A DNA stretch of 64,000 nt, taken from contig NZ_JFHC01000010.1 of NCBI RefSeq assembly GCF_000698595.1, forward strand, positions 1 through 64,000, in the 5' to 3' direction. Of the stretch, positions 54,882-64,000 are shown in pieces. This stretch comes from Caballeronia glathei. Its GTDB lineage: Bacteria > Pseudomonadota > Gammaproteobacteria > Burkholderiales > Burkholderiaceae. The translations under genes were made by a program, and so were the position numbers. The notes below the pieces were generated by a model. The model made no database searches. It had not been told where the DNA came from and saw only the letters and a list, made by a program, of their open reading frames with translations. The first letter of the stretch is position 1. The number at the start of each line of letters is the position of its first letter.

Positions 54882-55775
54882 ATGAATTTTGCGTTGATTC
54901 TTTTGATTCTCGTCCTCGTGACGGGTGTGGCATGGGTGCTCGACAAGCTGGTGTTCATGCCCGGGCGGCGCCGCGCCGCGGACGCCGCGGTCGCGGAATT
55001 CGACCGGCAGCAGACGCGCGTCGGCGAGCGTTTCGCCGACGAGAACGCGCCACAGACACGCGCGCGCCTGCGCGACGAGAAGCTGCGCCAGCCGTGGTGG
55101 CTCGAGTACACGGCAAGCTTCTTTCCGGTGATTCTCGCGGTGTTCGTCGTGCGCTCGTTCGTCGTGGAGCCGTTCAAGATTCCGTCCGGCTCGATGGTGC
55201 CGACCCTGCTCGTGGGCGACTTCATCCTCGTCAACAAATACGAATACGGCCTGCGCCTGCCGATCGTCAACACCAAGGTGACAGACGGCAAGCCGCTCTC
55301 GCGCGGCGACGTGGTGGTGTTCCGCTACCCGAAGGACGAGTCGGTCGACTACATCAAGCGCGTGATCGGCCTGCCGGGCGACACCGTCGCTTACGAGGAC
55401 AAGAAGCTCACGATCAACGGCAAGCCGGTGCCCGAAACGCCGCTGCCGGATTACTTCGACGACGAGCGCATCGGCTACGCGAAGCAGTTCGTCGAAGACC
55501 TCGACGGCCGCAAGAACGCGATCCTGAACAACCCGCAGGTGCCGCCGTTCGTCGTCGGCGCGGACGACTTTCCGTATCGCGACAACTGCAACTACAACGC
55601 GCAGGGCGTGACGTGCAAGGTGCCCCCGGGGCACTACTTCATGATGGGCGACAACCGCGACAACAGCGCCGACAGCCGCTACTGGGGCTTCGTCCCCGAT
55701 CAGAACATCGTCGGCCGCGCGTTCTTCATCTGGATGAACTTCAGCAACCTGAAGCGCATCGGTTCGTTCCATTAA
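54882..55775 (+). CDS. lepB: Signal peptidase I
   Basis: A 297-residue membrane protease. Two membrane segments (about 2-22 and 75-92) precede the catalytic Ser104 in PSGSMVPT and Lys159 in YIKRVIGLPGD. Box E is MMGDNRDNSADSRYWG. It removes signal peptides from exported proteins. TTG at 54879 precedes the ATG. Confidence 0.96.
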   Translation: MNFALILLILVLVTGVAWVLDKLVFMPGRRRAADAAVAEFDRQQTRVGERFADENAPQTRARLRDEKLRQPWWLEYTASFFPVILAVFVVRSFVVEPFKIPSGSMVPTLLVGDFILVNKYEYGLRLPIVNTKVTDGKPLSRGDVVVFRYPKDESVDYIKRVIGLPGDTVAYEDKKLTINGKPVPETPLPDYFDDERIGYAKQFVEDLDGRKNAILNNPQVPPFVVGADDFPYRDNCNYNAQGVTCKVPPGHYFMMGDNRDNSADSRYWGFVPDQNIVGRAFFIWMNFSNLKRIGSFH

Positions 55776-55802
55776 CGGGCGCGATGCTCGCCACGACCGC
55801 GC

Positions 55803-55831
55803 GAATGCGCCGTGTCACGCACGGCGCATTC
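55803..55831 (+). promoter_or_regulatory. 12-bp perfect hairpin upstream of rnc (candidate RNase III site)
   Basis: GAATGCGCCGTG (55803-55814) and CACGGCGCATTC (55820-55831) pair perfectly around a five-base loop. No T run follows, so it is not a classic terminator. It lies 118 bases before the rnc ATG. In E. coli the rnc leader hairpin is cut by RNase III for self-control. Confidence 0.55.
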
Positions 55832-55949
55832 CTTCGATCACATTGCTCCGAAACAGCGTAAAGAAGCGCGGCTAACACCGCTTCGGCACGCGTTTTCCCC
55901 GCTTTCCGGCCCGGTTCGCCCGGTCCGGCGCCCGCGTTATACTCTGTCC

Positions 55950-57113
55950 ATGCCCTCATCTCCGTTGGAAAGCCGGCTGCGGTACGAATTTCGCAATGCG
56001 GAATTGCTGCGCCAGGCGATGACCCACCGCAGTCATAGTGCCACGCACAACGAACGGCTCGAATTTCTTGGCGATTCCGTTCTTAATTGCGTGGTGGCTG
56101 CGCTTTTGTTCCAACGATTCGGAAAACTCGACGAAGGCGATCTTTCCCGCGTCCGCGCCAACCTCGTCAAACAGCAGTCGCTGTATGAGATCGCTCAGGC
56201 CCTCAATGTGTCGGAGGCGCTCCGGCTGGGCGAGGGCGAGCTGCGCAGCGGGGGCTTTCGCCGGCCGTCGATTCTCGCCGATACGCTCGAAGCCATCTTC
56301 GGCGCGATCTTCCTGGACGGCGGGTTCGAATCCGCTCATACGGTCATCAAGCGTCTCTACACGCCGATTCTCGATCACATCGATCCGCGCACGATCGGCA
56401 AGGACGCGAAAACGCTGCTTCAGGAATATCTGCAGGGCCACAAGATCGCGCTGCCGACCTATACCGTCGTCGCAACGCACGGGGCCGCGCACAATCAGCA
56501 ATTCGAAGTCGAATGCACGGTGCCCAAGCTCGACGTGAAGGTGTCCGGCTCCGGTGCGAGCCGCCGCGCCGCCGAGCAGGCAGCCGCGAAGAAGGCGCTC
56601 GACGAAGTGATGGCCGCCGCGCCCGCGCTCGCCGTGAAGCCCAAGCGCAAGGGCGCGCGCTCGGCCAAGCATGTCGAGCCGGAAGTCGTGCCGGGCGTGA
56701 CCGGCGTACAGACGGCGCTCGATCTGCGCTCGCCCGATCGCAAGGAGCGCGACCGCCTGCGGGCGTCGGATGCGCCGCCCGGCGAGCGGCCGGCTGCTAC
56801 GCCGCTCGCGGTTATTCGTGCCGCGCACGTGGAGCCGTCGGCGGGAGCGTATGCCGCGTCCGAGAAGCCCGAGCGGCATGTGATCCACCGCAGCGACCGG
56901 CCGGAAAAGGTGGAAAAGGTCGAAAAAGCAGAGAAGGCGGAGAAGGCAGAACGCGCGGAGCGGGTGGAGAAGGCCGGCGACCCCGACGCTCCGTCCGCCG
57001 ACAGGGCGCCCGACGCCGACGCACCCCAGTCCGCCGACGCGCTGAAGCACGACGACAAGAACGACGTCAGCCACGAAGTCCAGGTCGCGCGTGCCGCCGA
57101 TGCAGGCCGCTGA
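55950..57113 (+). CDS. rnc: Ribonuclease III with long C-terminal extension
   Basis: A 387-residue protein; E. coli RNase III has 226. The catalytic domain has [13 protein letters not shown] (33-46, Glu38 and Asp42) and DTLEAIFGA (111-119, with Asp111 and Glu114). The double-stranded RNA-binding domain is about 155-222. The remaining 165 residues are low-complexity: Arg/Pro-rich then Lys/Glu repeats and acidic, with no domain. It processes rRNA and mRNA duplexes. The ATG at 55950 begins the conserved start. era lies downstream. Confidence 0.96.
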   Translation: MPSSPLESRLRYEFRNAELLRQAMTHRSHSATHNERLEFLGDSVLNCVVAALLFQRFGKLDEGDLSRVRANLVKQQSLYEIAQALNVSEALRLGEGELRSGGFRRPSILADTLEAIFGAIFLDGGFESAHTVIKRLYTPILDHIDPRTIGKDAKTLLQEYLQGHKIALPTYTVVATHGAAHNQQFEVECTVPKLDVKVSGSGASRRAAEQAAAKKALDEVMAAAPALAVKPKRKGARSAKHVEPEVVPGVTGVQTALDLRSPDRKERDRLRASDAPPGERPAATPLAVIRAAHVEPSAGAYAASEKPERHVIHRSDRPEKVEKVEKAEKAEKAERAERVEKAGDPDAPSADRAPDADAPQSADALKHDDKNDVSHEVQVARAADAGR

Positions 57114-57171
57114 CGCCATCCCGAGCCCCGGCGCGCAAGCGCGCCTCATGAATCCGTTGCCGCCCACACTT

Positions 57172-58071
57172 ATGAACGCTTCCACTCCCACTGGTTTTCG
57201 CTGCGGCATGGTCGCGATCGTCGGCAGGCCCAATGTCGGCAAATCGACGCTGATGAACGCGCTCGTCGGCCAGAAAGTCAGCATCACGTCGCGCAAGGCG
57301 CAGACCACGCGCCACCGCATCACCGGCATCCACACGCTCGACGACGCGCAATACATTTTCGTCGATACGCCCGGGTTTCAAACCAAGCACAGCGGCGCGT
57401 TGAACCGGTCGCTGAACCGCGCCGTGACCTCGACGCTCACGTCCGTCGACGCCATCCTCTTCGTGATCGAAGCCGGCCGCTTCGGCCCGGACGACCAGAA
57501 GGTGCTCGACCTGATCCCCGGCGGCACACCCACGCTCCTCATCGCGAACAAGCTCGATCACGTGAGCGACAAGGACACGCTCTTTCCCTTCATGCAGAAG
57601 GTGAGCGCGCTTGCCGACTTCAAGGAAATCGTGCCGATGTCGGCGAAGAATCCCGACGACATCAAGCGCCTGATGAACACCGTGAAGCCCTATTTGCCGG
57701 AAGGCGAGCCGATCTACGGCGAGGACGACCTGACCGATCGCAGCGAGCGCTTTCTGGCCGCCGAGATCCTGCGCGAGAAGGTGTTCCGCTGGACCGGTGA
57801 CGAATTGCCGTACACGAGCACGGTGCTCATCGAGAAGTTCGAGACCGAAGGGCGCCTGCGCCGCATTTTCGCGACGATCCTGGTTGATCGCGATACGCAC
57901 AAGGCGATGATCATCGGGCAGAAGGGCGCGAAGCTGAAGCAGATCAGCACCGAGGCGCGCCTCGACATGGAGAAGCTCTTCGACGGCCCGATCTATCTCG
58001 AAACCTTTGTCAAGGTGAAGAGCGGCTGGGCCGACAACGAGGCGGGACTGCGTGCCTATGGCTACGAATGA
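57172..58071 (+). CDS. era: GTPase Era
   Basis: A 299-residue GTPase with a KH RNA-binding domain. G1 is GRPNVGKST (18-26), G3 DTPGF, G4 NKLD, and the KH domain has [16 protein letters not shown]. It binds 16S rRNA in small-subunit assembly. The ATG at 57172 gives a length typical of relatives; upstream ATGs at 57100 and 57148 lack ribosome sites. recO overlaps its end. Confidence 0.96.
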   Translation: MNASTPTGFRCGMVAIVGRPNVGKSTLMNALVGQKVSITSRKAQTTRHRITGIHTLDDAQYIFVDTPGFQTKHSGALNRSLNRAVTSTLTSVDAILFVIEAGRFGPDDQKVLDLIPGGTPTLLIANKLDHVSDKDTLFPFMQKVSALADFKEIVPMSAKNPDDIKRLMNTVKPYLPEGEPIYGEDDLTDRSERFLAAEILREKVFRWTGDELPYTSTVLIEKFETEGRLRRIFATILVDRDTHKAMIIGQKGAKLKQISTEARLDMEKLFDGPIYLETFVKVKSGWADNEAGLRAYGYE

Positions 58072-58975
58072 GGAAACGAACGAAGGCACGAACGAAGGCA
58101 TGCACGACGCCTGGATGACCGGCGCGTCCGACGCCGGCGCGGGCGAGCGGCTCGACGACGACTTCGAAGCCGCGCCGAAGCCGGCCGCGAAAAAGCGCCG
58201 CGCATCGGGCACCGGCGAGGCGCCGCCCGCCGCGAAACGGCCGCGCGCCGCGCCCCGGTCCGATTTCCGCATCGCGGAGCAGCCCGCGTTCGTGCTGCAC
58301 AGCTATCCGTATCGCGAGACGAGTCTCGTCATCGACGTGTTCTCGCGCGACTACGGGCGCGTCGCGCTCGTCGCGAAGGGCGCGAAACGCCCGCACTCCG
58401 CGCTGCGCGGCGTGCTGCAGACGTTCCAGCCGCTCGGGCTTTCGTGGACCGGCAAGGGCGAGGTGCGCACCCTGACGACGGCCGAATGGGTTGGCGGCAT
58501 GCTGCCGCTCGCGGGCGACGCGCTCCTTTGCGGCTTCTACGTGAACGAATTGCTGGTCAAGTTCTGCGCACGCGAAGACGCGCATCCCGCGCTTTTCAAT
58601 CACTATGTCCTGACGCTCTCGCGTCTCGCCCACGACGAGCCTCCCGTGCAGGTGCTGCGTTCGTTCGAGCGCGTGCTGCTGCGCGAGACCGGCTACGCGA
58701 TGGCGCTGAACCGCACTGTCACGCGCCAGCCGGTCGTGGCTGACCGGCGATACGTGTTCGATCCCGAGCGCGGCGTGCGCGTAGCGTCGGAGGAACTGCC
58801 GTCGCAATGGCCGGTGATCGCCGGCCAGACGCTCCTCGACATGGAAGAGGACGATTACAGCCGCCCGCAGACGGCGGCGCAAAGCAAGACGCTGATGCGC
58901 TTCCTGCTCAACGTCTATCTGGGCGGTACGCCGCTCGCCACCCGTCAGATCCTGATCGACCTGCAAAATCTATGA
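58058..58975 (+). CDS. recO: DNA repair protein RecO with N-terminal extension
   Basis: About 305 residues. The OB-fold begins near residue 72 ([20 protein letters not shown]) and the helical and C-terminal parts follow. It helps load RecA with RecF and RecR. The first 70 residues are unusual: TNEGTNEG repeat and a Lys/Arg/Ala/Pro-rich stretch. It overlaps era by 14 bases. An ATG at 58100 is an alternative start. Confidence 0.92.
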   Translation: MATNEETNEGTNEGMHDAWMTGASDAGAGERLDDDFEAAPKPAAKKRRASGTGEAPPAAKRPRAAPRSDFRIAEQPAFVLHSYPYRETSLVIDVFSRDYGRVALVAKGAKRPHSALRGVLQTFQPLGLSWTGKGEVRTLTTAEWVGGMLPLAGDALLCGFYVNELLVKFCAREDAHPALFNHYVLTLSRLAHDEPPVQVLRSFERVLLRETGYAMALNRTVTRQPVVADRRYVFDPERGVRVASEELPSQWPVIAGQTLLDMEEDDYSRPQTAAQSKTLMRFLLNVYLGGTPLATRQILIDLQNL

Positions 58976-59739
58976 GCTTCTTTCTCTCGTCAACGTCGAA
59001 CGTGATCGATCTCGGCGTGAACATCGATCACGTCGCCACGCTGCGCAACGTGCGCGGCGCCCGCTATCCGGACCCGGTGCGCGCCGCCCTCATGGCCGAA
59101 GAGGCGGGCGCGGACGCGATCACGCTGCATTTGCGCGAGGACCGCCGCCATATCGTCGACGCCGATGTGCGCGCGCTGCGGCCCATCCTGAAAACACGCA
59201 TGAACCTGGAGTGCGCGATCACGCAGGAAATGCTCGACATCGCGTGCGAGGTCAAGCCGCACGACGTCTGCCTCGTGCCGGAAAAGCGCCAGGAGCTGAC
59301 GACCGAGGGCGGGCTGGATGTCGCCGGCCAGTTCGAGGCCGTCAAGGCCGCCTGCGCGCAGTTGCGCGACGCGGGCGCACGCGTCTCGCTCTTCATCGAC
59401 GCCGACGAAACCCAGATCCGCGCCGCGCACGAGGCCGGCGCGCCGGTCATCGAACTGCATACGGGCAGCTACGCCGAAGCCGACGGCGAAGCCGCTCAGA
59501 AGCGTGAATTCGAGCGCATCGCGCAAAGCGTCGATATCGGCAACGCGCTCGGGCTCAAGGTGAACGCGGGGCACGGCCTGCATTACACGAACGTGCAGCC
59601 GATGGCGGCGCTCGAAGGCATCGTCGAGCTGAACATCGGCCACGCGATCGTCGCGCATGCCATCTTCGCCGGCTGGGAGAACGCGGTGCGCGAGATGAAG
59701 GCGATCATGGTCGCGTCGCGTCTCGCGGCGGTGCGCTGA
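58972..59739 (+). CDS. pdxJ: Pyridoxine 5'-phosphate synthase
   Basis: A 255-residue TIM-barrel enzyme that forms pyridoxine 5'-phosphate from 3-amino-2-oxopropyl phosphate and deoxyxylulose 5-phosphate. Segments [25 protein letters not shown] and [11 protein letters not shown] are characteristic. The ATG overlaps the recO stop. Confidence 0.96.
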   Translation: MSFFLSSTSNVIDLGVNIDHVATLRNVRGARYPDPVRAALMAEEAGADAITLHLREDRRHIVDADVRALRPILKTRMNLECAITQEMLDIACEVKPHDVCLVPEKRQELTTEGGLDVAGQFEAVKAACAQLRDAGARVSLFIDADETQIRAAHEAGAPVIELHTGSYAEADGEAAQKREFERIAQSVDIGNALGLKVNAGHGLHYTNVQPMAALEGIVELNIGHAIVAHAIFAGWENAVREMKAIMVASRLAAVR

Positions 59740-59752
59740 GAAGGCGCGCACG

Positions 59753-60157
59753 ATGGCGATCTACGGAATCGGCACGGACCTCGTCCAGGTGAGCCGCGTC
59801 GCGGCGGTCATGGAACGCACGAAAGGGCGCTTCGCCGAAAAGGTGCTGGGCGCCGACGAGCTGCGCATCTATCACGCGCGGCGCGCGCGCTCGGAAGTGC
59901 GCGGCCTCGCGTTCCTCGCCACGCGTTTTTCCGCGAAGGAAGCGTTTTCCAAGGCGATCGGCCTCGGCATGCACTGGCCGATGACCTGGCGCGCGCTCCA
60001 GACGCTCAACGAACCGAGCGGCAAGCCCATGGTCGTGGCGTCCGGCGAGCTGGCCGAATGGCTCGCGGCGCGCGGCATCACGGCCAGAGTCACCATCACC
60101 GACGAGCGCGACTACGCGGTGTCGTTCGTCATCGCGGAAATCGCGGACCCTTCCTGA
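59753..60157 (+). CDS. acpS: Holo-ACP synthase
   Basis: A 134-residue phosphopantetheinyl transferase that activates acyl carrier protein. The metal-binding [12 protein letters not shown] at the start and [12 protein letters not shown] are the family motifs. Located 13 bases after pdxJ, the classic pair. Confidence 0.96.
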   Translation: MAIYGIGTDLVQVSRVAAVMERTKGRFAEKVLGADELRIYHARRARSEVRGLAFLATRFSAKEAFSKAIGLGMHWPMTWRALQTLNEPSGKPMVVASGELAEWLAARGITARVTITDERDYAVSFVIAEIADPS

Positions 60158-60176
60158 CATCTCTTCCCTGGACCCA

Positions 60177-61205
60177 ATGAAACGCACTCCCGGACCCGTC
60201 ATGCTCGACGTGGTCGGCACGACGCTGACCGCCGCCGATATCCGCCGCATCGAGCACACGATGACAGGCGGCATCATCCTGTTCGCCCGCCACTTCACGG
60301 ATCGCGCGCAGCTCGTGGCGCTCACCGACGCGATTCGCGAGGTGCGCGAGGACATCCTGATCGCCGTCGATCACGAAGGCGGCCGCGTGCAGCGCTTTCG
60401 CACCGACGGTTTCACCGTACTGCCCGCGCCGGGCAGGCTCGGCGCGCTGTGGGACCGCGACGTGCTGCTCGCGACCAAGACCGCGACCGCGTTCGGCTAC
60501 GTGCTCGCCGCCGAACTGCGTGCGTGCGGTATCGACATGAGCTTCACGCCCGTGCTGGACCTGGATTACGGCCAGTCGAAGGTGATCGGCGACCGCGCGC
60601 TGCACGGCGATCCGCGCGTCGTCACGCTGCTTGCCAAGAGCATGAACCACGGCCTCGCGCTCGCGGGCATGGCCAATTGCGGCAAGCATTTTCCGGGGCA
60701 CGGCTTCGCCGCCGCGGATTCGCACGTCGCCCTGCCGACCGACGACCGTCCGCTCGATGACATCCTCGCCGCCGATGCGAAGCCGTACGACTGGCTGGGG
60801 ATGTCGCTCGCGTCGGTGATTCCGGCACACGTGATCTACACGCAAGTCGACGACAAACCCGCCGGGTTCTCGCGCACGTGGCTGCAGGACGTGCTGCGCG
60901 GGCGGCTCGGATTCAACGGCGCGATCTTCAGCGACGACCTCTCGATGGAAGCGGCGCGCGCCGGCGGCACGCTGACCGAGGCGGCCACCGCGGCGCTGAC
61001 GGCCGGCTGCGACATGGTGCTCATCTGCAACCAGCCGGAGGAAGCGGAAAAGGTGCTCGATCAATTGCGCGTCACGCCGTCGAAGGCGTCGCTCAATCGC
61101 CTGAAGAAAATGCGGCCGCGCGGCAAGGCGCCGCACTGGGACAAGCTGCAGGAGCAGGTGGACTATCAGCAGGCGAAGGCGCTGATCGCGAGCGCGCTTG
61201 GCTGA
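60177..61205 (+). CDS. nagZ: Beta-N-acetylhexosaminidase NagZ
   Basis: A 342-residue glycoside hydrolase family 3 enzyme that removes GlcNAc from anhydro-muropeptides in cell-wall recycling. The catalytic loop is KHFPGHGFAAADSH, and the nucleophile aspartate is in IFSDDLSMEA. It is cytoplasmic, and may influence beta-lactamase induction. Terminator follows. Confidence 0.95.
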   Translation: MKRTPGPVMLDVVGTTLTAADIRRIEHTMTGGIILFARHFTDRAQLVALTDAIREVREDILIAVDHEGGRVQRFRTDGFTVLPAPGRLGALWDRDVLLATKTATAFGYVLAAELRACGIDMSFTPVLDLDYGQSKVIGDRALHGDPRVVTLLAKSMNHGLALAGMANCGKHFPGHGFAAADSHVALPTDDRPLDDILAADAKPYDWLGMSLASVIPAHVIYTQVDDKPAGFSRTWLQDVLRGRLGFNGAIFSDDLSMEAARAGGTLTEAATAALTAGCDMVLICNQPEEAEKVLDQLRVTPSKASLNRLKKMRPRGKAPHWDKLQEQVDYQQAKALIASALG

Positions 61206-61243
61206 GCGGATCTGAGCGGGTTGGAGCGGCAACGAAAAAAATG

Positions 61244-61277
61244 AAAAACGCCACGGCATCGCTGCCGTGGCGTTTTT
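61244..61277. terminator. Bidirectional terminator after nagZ
   Basis: A perfect 15-bp stem (61244-61258 with 61263-61277) with loop TCGC, A and T ends. It serves nagZ and the convergent response regulator gene. Confidence 0.92.
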
Positions 61278-61305
61278 CGTTGCGCGAAGCGCTGCGCCTG
61301 CGATC

Positions 61306-62691
61306 CTACGATTCGAGTTTCATGCGCTGCAGCTTGTTATAGAGCGTCTTCGGGCTGATGCCGAGAAGCGTCGCTGCCCGGTGCCGCGTGCCGCCCACCG
61401 CTTCCAGCGTCGCGCGGATCAGCATGTCCTCGACATCCGCGAGCGCCGTCCCGACCGTCACCTGCACGCTCGTGCCGTTCAGTCCGCGACCGCCGGGGCC
61501 GCCTTGCTCGTCGACGTGCAGCGTCTCGATCACGTCGCCCGACGCGTGATACGCCCGCCGCACGCGCTCGCGCAATTCGCGCACGTTGCCTGGCCACTCG
61601 TTCGCGAGGCACTCGCGGATGAACGCCGGGCTGATGCGCTTCGGTGACCCGCTCGTCACCCCGGCGATATGGTTCTCGCGATTCAGCTCGTCGACGAAAT
61701 ATTCGGCGAACAGCGCGATGTCCTCGCCGCGCTCGCGCAGCGGCGGCAGCGCGATCGACGACGCGTTCAGCCGCAGGAAGAGGTCTTCGCGCAGGGCGCC
61801 GTCGGTGACGGCTTCCTTCACCGGCGTGCGCGTCGCGGCGATGAGGCGAAAATCGGTCATGATCCGGTTGCTGCCGCCGACGCGCATGAACGTCTGCGAA
61901 TCGAGCGCGCGCAGCAGCGCGTCCTGCTGTTCGCTCGGCAGGGCGTCGATCTGGTCGAGAAAGAGCGTGCCGCCGCCCGCCTGCTCGAGCAGACCCGGCT
62001 CGCGGTTCTCCGCGCCGGCGAAAGCGCCGCGCTCGTGGCCGAACAGCACGCTTTCCATCGAGCGCTGGCCCGGCTCGCGCGCCGCCATGCAATCGAAGTA
62101 GATGAACGGACCCTTGCGGCGGCGGCTCAGGTCGTGCAGCGTGCGCGCCGCCACCTTCTTGCCGGTGCCCGGCTCGCCGCAGATCAGCACGGCGGCTTCG
62201 GTCGGCGCGGTGTGTTCGATCAGGTCGTACACATGCTGGATCGCGCCGCTCCTGCCGAGCATCGCGCCGAAATGCCCGAGGTCGCGCAACGTCGAGCGCA
62301 GCGCCTGCACTTCTTCCGTCAGTTCGTAGGGCCGCGGTATGCGCGCGAGCAGGCTGCGCAGACGCGGAATGTTGACTGGTTTCAGCAAATAGTCCCAGAT
62401 CCCGTGGCGCAGGCCTTCGATCGCGCTTTCGACCGTCGCGTTGCCCGTCATCACGATCACCGGAAGCGCGCCGTCCGGCGGCTGCGCCGGCAGGCTCGGC
62501 AGCAGGTCGAGGCCGCTGCCGTCCGGCAGGTTCAGGTCGACCAGCACGACGTCGGGGATGAAGCGGGTGAGGGCCGCGCGGGCTTCGGCAAGGGTGGTCG
62601 CGGTATCGACGGAGAAACCATCCGCCGACAGGATCGCGGACAGGCCGGAGAGGCTATTGGGATCGTCTTCGACAATCAGGGCGTGTGGCAT
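61306..62691 (-). CDS. NtrC-type response regulator with altered sigma-54 motifs
   Basis: About 461 residues: receiver (phospho-acceptor Asp52 in VLVDLNLPDG, Lys in LLKPVN), AAA+ domain, and a Fis-type helix-turn-helix (AATLLGISPKTLYNKLQRM). In the AAA+ domain Walker A GEPGTGK is intact (172-178), but the sigma-54 contact loop reads GAFAGA (222-227) instead of GAFTGA, and Walker B reads FLDQID (Asp246-Gln247) where DE is usual. Both changes are known to disable sigma-54 activation in other proteins. There is no histidine kinase nearby. The ATG at 62691 is used; a GTG at 62700 is possible. Confidence 0.88.
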   Translation of the reverse strand: MPHALIVEDDPNSLSGLSAILSADGFSVDTATTLAEARAALTRFIPDVVLVDLNLPDGSGLDLLPSLPAQPPDGALPVIVMTGNATVESAIEGLRHGIWDYLLKPVNIPRLRSLLARIPRPYELTEEVQALRSTLRDLGHFGAMLGRSGAIQHVYDLIEHTAPTEAAVLICGEPGTGKKVAARTLHDLSRRRKGPFIYFDCMAAREPGQRSMESVLFGHERGAFAGAENREPGLLEQAGGGTLFLDQIDALPSEQQDALLRALDSQTFMRVGGSNRIMTDFRLIAATRTPVKEAVTDGALREDLFLRLNASSIALPPLRERGEDIALFAEYFVDELNRENHIAGVTSGSPKRISPAFIRECLANEWPGNVRELRERVRRAYHASGDVIETLHVDEQGGPGGRGLNGTSVQVTVGTALADVEDMLIRATLEAVGGTRHRAATLLGISPKTLYNKLQRMKLES

Positions 62692-62862
62692 GGCGGACAC
62701 AACGTATCAAGGTGGTCTGTAATTCGCTCGAAACCGGGTCCGCTGAACTTGGCGGGCGAGCCGGTGGGTCGGGCGCGTCGTTGCCGGCCGCATCGTCCGC
62801 ACCCGGTCTGGTTCGTGCGAGCGGCGCGCTTCGGTCTCCTGCGTCCTGCGCTTCGTCCTTCG

Positions 62863-63210
62863 CTACTGTGGTTTCACGTGCAAATCGTTGTTCACGGATT
62901 GCACCCCCGACACGCCGCGCGTCACGGCGACAGCCTTCTGAATCTGTACTTCCGAGTTCACGAAGCCGGACAACTGCACGGCCCCGCGATAGGTCTCGAC
63001 GCTCACCGCCAGCGACTTCAGGCCCGGATCGGCGAGCAACGCGGTCTTCACGCGTGCGGTGGTCGCGGTATCGGTCGTGTACTCGCCCGCCGATTCGCTC
63101 GTGGCCGTCGACGAGCATCCGGCGATGAACGCGAATGCGGGCGCGGCGAGCAGGGCGGCGATCAGGAACCGGATCGCGACGGCGTGATGGTTAGGGTGGG
63201 TGTTTGGCAC
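62863..63210 (-). CDS. BON-domain lipoprotein
   Basis: A protein of about 115 residues with a signal ending FIAGC (lipobox) and one BON domain: TARVKTALLADPGLKSLAVSVETYRGAVQLSGFVNS then AVAVTRGVSGVQSVNNDL. BON proteins associate with membranes and help envelope integrity. The GTG at 63210 is used; a TTG at 63234 is possible. Ribosome site weak in both. Confidence 0.82.
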   Translation of the reverse strand: MPNTHPNHHAVAIRFLIAALLAAPAFAFIAGCSSTATSESAGEYTTDTATTARVKTALLADPGLKSLAVSVETYRGAVQLSGFVNSEVQIQKAVAVTRGVSGVQSVNNDLHVKPQ

Positions 63211-63406
63211 GGTTCGACGTCGAGTGAAGATCAAGTCTTTCGAGCAGAATTCGTGCCAGACTTCTTATTGCCCTCGAAGCGTCTTCAACGTGTCGTGAAC
63301 GCGCCTCATCAGGTCGCAGGGCAGCGCTCTCGCCACGTGAATTGTGTCGTTTTCGAGATGCGAACCGGTAAAGTTTGCCTGAACCGCCCAAAAACTTCAC
63401 GCAAAA

Positions 63407-63435
63407 GAAAAAGCGCCCGTACGGGCGCTTTTTCG
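63407..63435. terminator. Terminator after efp
   Basis: A perfect 20-base palindrome AAGCGCCCGT/ACGGGCGCTT (63411-63430) flanked by A and T runs, working in both directions. It lies about 100 bases after the efp stop. Confidence 0.9.
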
Positions 63436-63532
63436 TTGCCGCCGCGGTGGCGGCAGCGGGATGGATTGCCAACCGCGAGCACGGCGTGCAGCCTGCGACT
63501 GACACCTGCCGCCAGCACGCGTCTCGCTTCGC

Positions 63533-64000
63533 TTACGCGCGGCTGCGGTACTCGTTGGTACGCGTGTCGATTTCGATCTTGTCGCCGATGTTGCAGAAGA
63601 GCGGCACCTGCAGTTCGAGGCCGGTGTTGATCTTCGCGTTCTTCAGCACCTTGCCCGACGACGTGTCGCCCTTCACCGCCGGTTCCGTGTAGATGATTTC
63701 GCGGACCAGCGTGGTCGGCAGTTCGACCGAAATTGCCTTTTCGTTGTAGAACACGACTTCGCACGGCATGCCGTCTTCGAGGTAATGGAGCGCGTCGCCC
63801 ATCATGTCGGCTTCGACTTCGTACTGGTTGTAGTCGGCGTCCATGAACACGTACATCGGATCGGCGAAGTACGAATAGGTCACTTCCTTGCGGTCGAGCA
63901 GGACGACATCGAACTTGTCGTCGGCCTTGTAGACCGCTTCCATGTTCGCCGCCGACAGCAGGTTGCGGAACTTCATCTTCACGACTGCCGAGTTGCGGCC
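63533..64000 (-). CDS. efp: Elongation factor P (5' part outside the window)
   Basis: The last 155 residues of EF-P; the start lies beyond 64000. The middle domain [11 protein letters not shown] and the C-terminal segment [23 protein letters not shown] (given in parts: [13 protein letters not shown], then TNEYRSRA) match. EF-P relieves ribosome stalling at polyproline. Roughly 30 N-terminal residues, with the modification site, are not visible. The frame continues open to the window edge. Confidence 0.96.
   Translation of the reverse strand, partial: GRNSAVVKMKFRNLLSAANMEAVYKADDKFDVVLLDRKEVTYSYFADPMYVFMDADYNQYEVEADMMGDALHYLEDGMPCEVVFYNEKAISVELPTTLVREIIYTEPAVKGDTSSGKVLKNAKINTGLELQVPLFCNIGDKIEIDTRTNEYRSRA

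Noticed and set aside
61669-63630. Long plus-strand frame opposite the response regulator and BON protein
   Set aside because: Antisense shadow; Arg-rich without domains.
1-64000. CRISPR arrays, insertion sequences, prophage, integrase or attachment sites
   Set aside because: I looked for regular spacer repeats, transposase motifs and tRNA-end duplications near 20931-21006 and saw none.

Overview
The window is a dense, GC-rich (roughly 65%) bacterial chromosome segment. Gene content and order point to the Burkholderiaceae, probably the Burkholderia/Paraburkholderia/Caballeronia group. The main pointers are the yceD-rpmF-plsX-fabHDG-acpP-fabF block running into rpoE-rseA-rseB-mucD, then lepA-lepB-rnc-era-recO-pdxJ-acpS-nagZ, together with the lutABC, moaA-mobA-moeA and rne/rluC arrangements. 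Species identity is inferred from protein likeness, not measured. I see no insertion sequence, prophage, CRISPR array, rRNA or replication origin. It reads as core chromosome with a few accessory spots.

Layout. 1-7 kb: an ArsR-type regulator divergent from a small lipoprotein, a hot-dog thioesterase, a methyltransferase, then fumC and a ClsC-like phospholipase on the minus strand. 7-16 kb: a MATE exporter, an S4 protein, two small secreted Lys/Ala-rich proteins, a UvrD-type helicase under an apparent LexA box, an unknown 254-residue protein, AzlCD with an AraC regulator, and CreA. 16-20 kb: a 24-residue membrane microprotein, then a FadR-type regulator divergent from lutABC with a perfect palindromic operator between them. 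20-28 kb: an lpxO-like gene broken by an in-frame TGA and unusually AT-rich, tRNA-Asn with a perfect consensus promoter, fdxA, pncB, a second LUD protein, an NhaD-like antiporter, a 2-hydroxyacid dehydrogenase and rmuC. 27-40 kb: an acetyltransferase, molybdenum cofactor genes, rne divergent from rluC, a HAD phosphatase, a Rieske protein, an S49 peptidase, and a tetrapyrrole-methylase-like protein overlapping a Maf nucleotide pyrophosphatase.

40-61 kb is one long plus-strand array. A near-consensus promoter at 40841 opens a roughly 240-nt leader with three nested or adjacent stems, then yceD-rpmF and the fatty acid synthesis genes. Internal terminator-like hairpins between rpmF/plsX and acpP/fabF suggest tuned output of L32 and acyl carrier protein. 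The array continues into the sigma-E envelope stress module (rpoE, rseA, rseB, mucD), then translation and secretion (lepA, lepB), then the RNase III operon (rnc, era, recO, pdxJ, acpS, nagZ), preceded by a 12-bp perfect hairpin that could be an RNase III autoregulatory site. 61-64 kb: an orphan NtrC-type response regulator with altered GAFTGA and Walker B motifs, a BON-domain lipoprotein, and efp, which runs off the right edge.

The most interesting items are the structured leader upstream of yceD-rpmF, the atypical NtrC-like regulator, the broken lpxO, the 24-residue membrane protein with its own terminator, and the rnc leader hairpin. No obviously new multi-gene system is visible.
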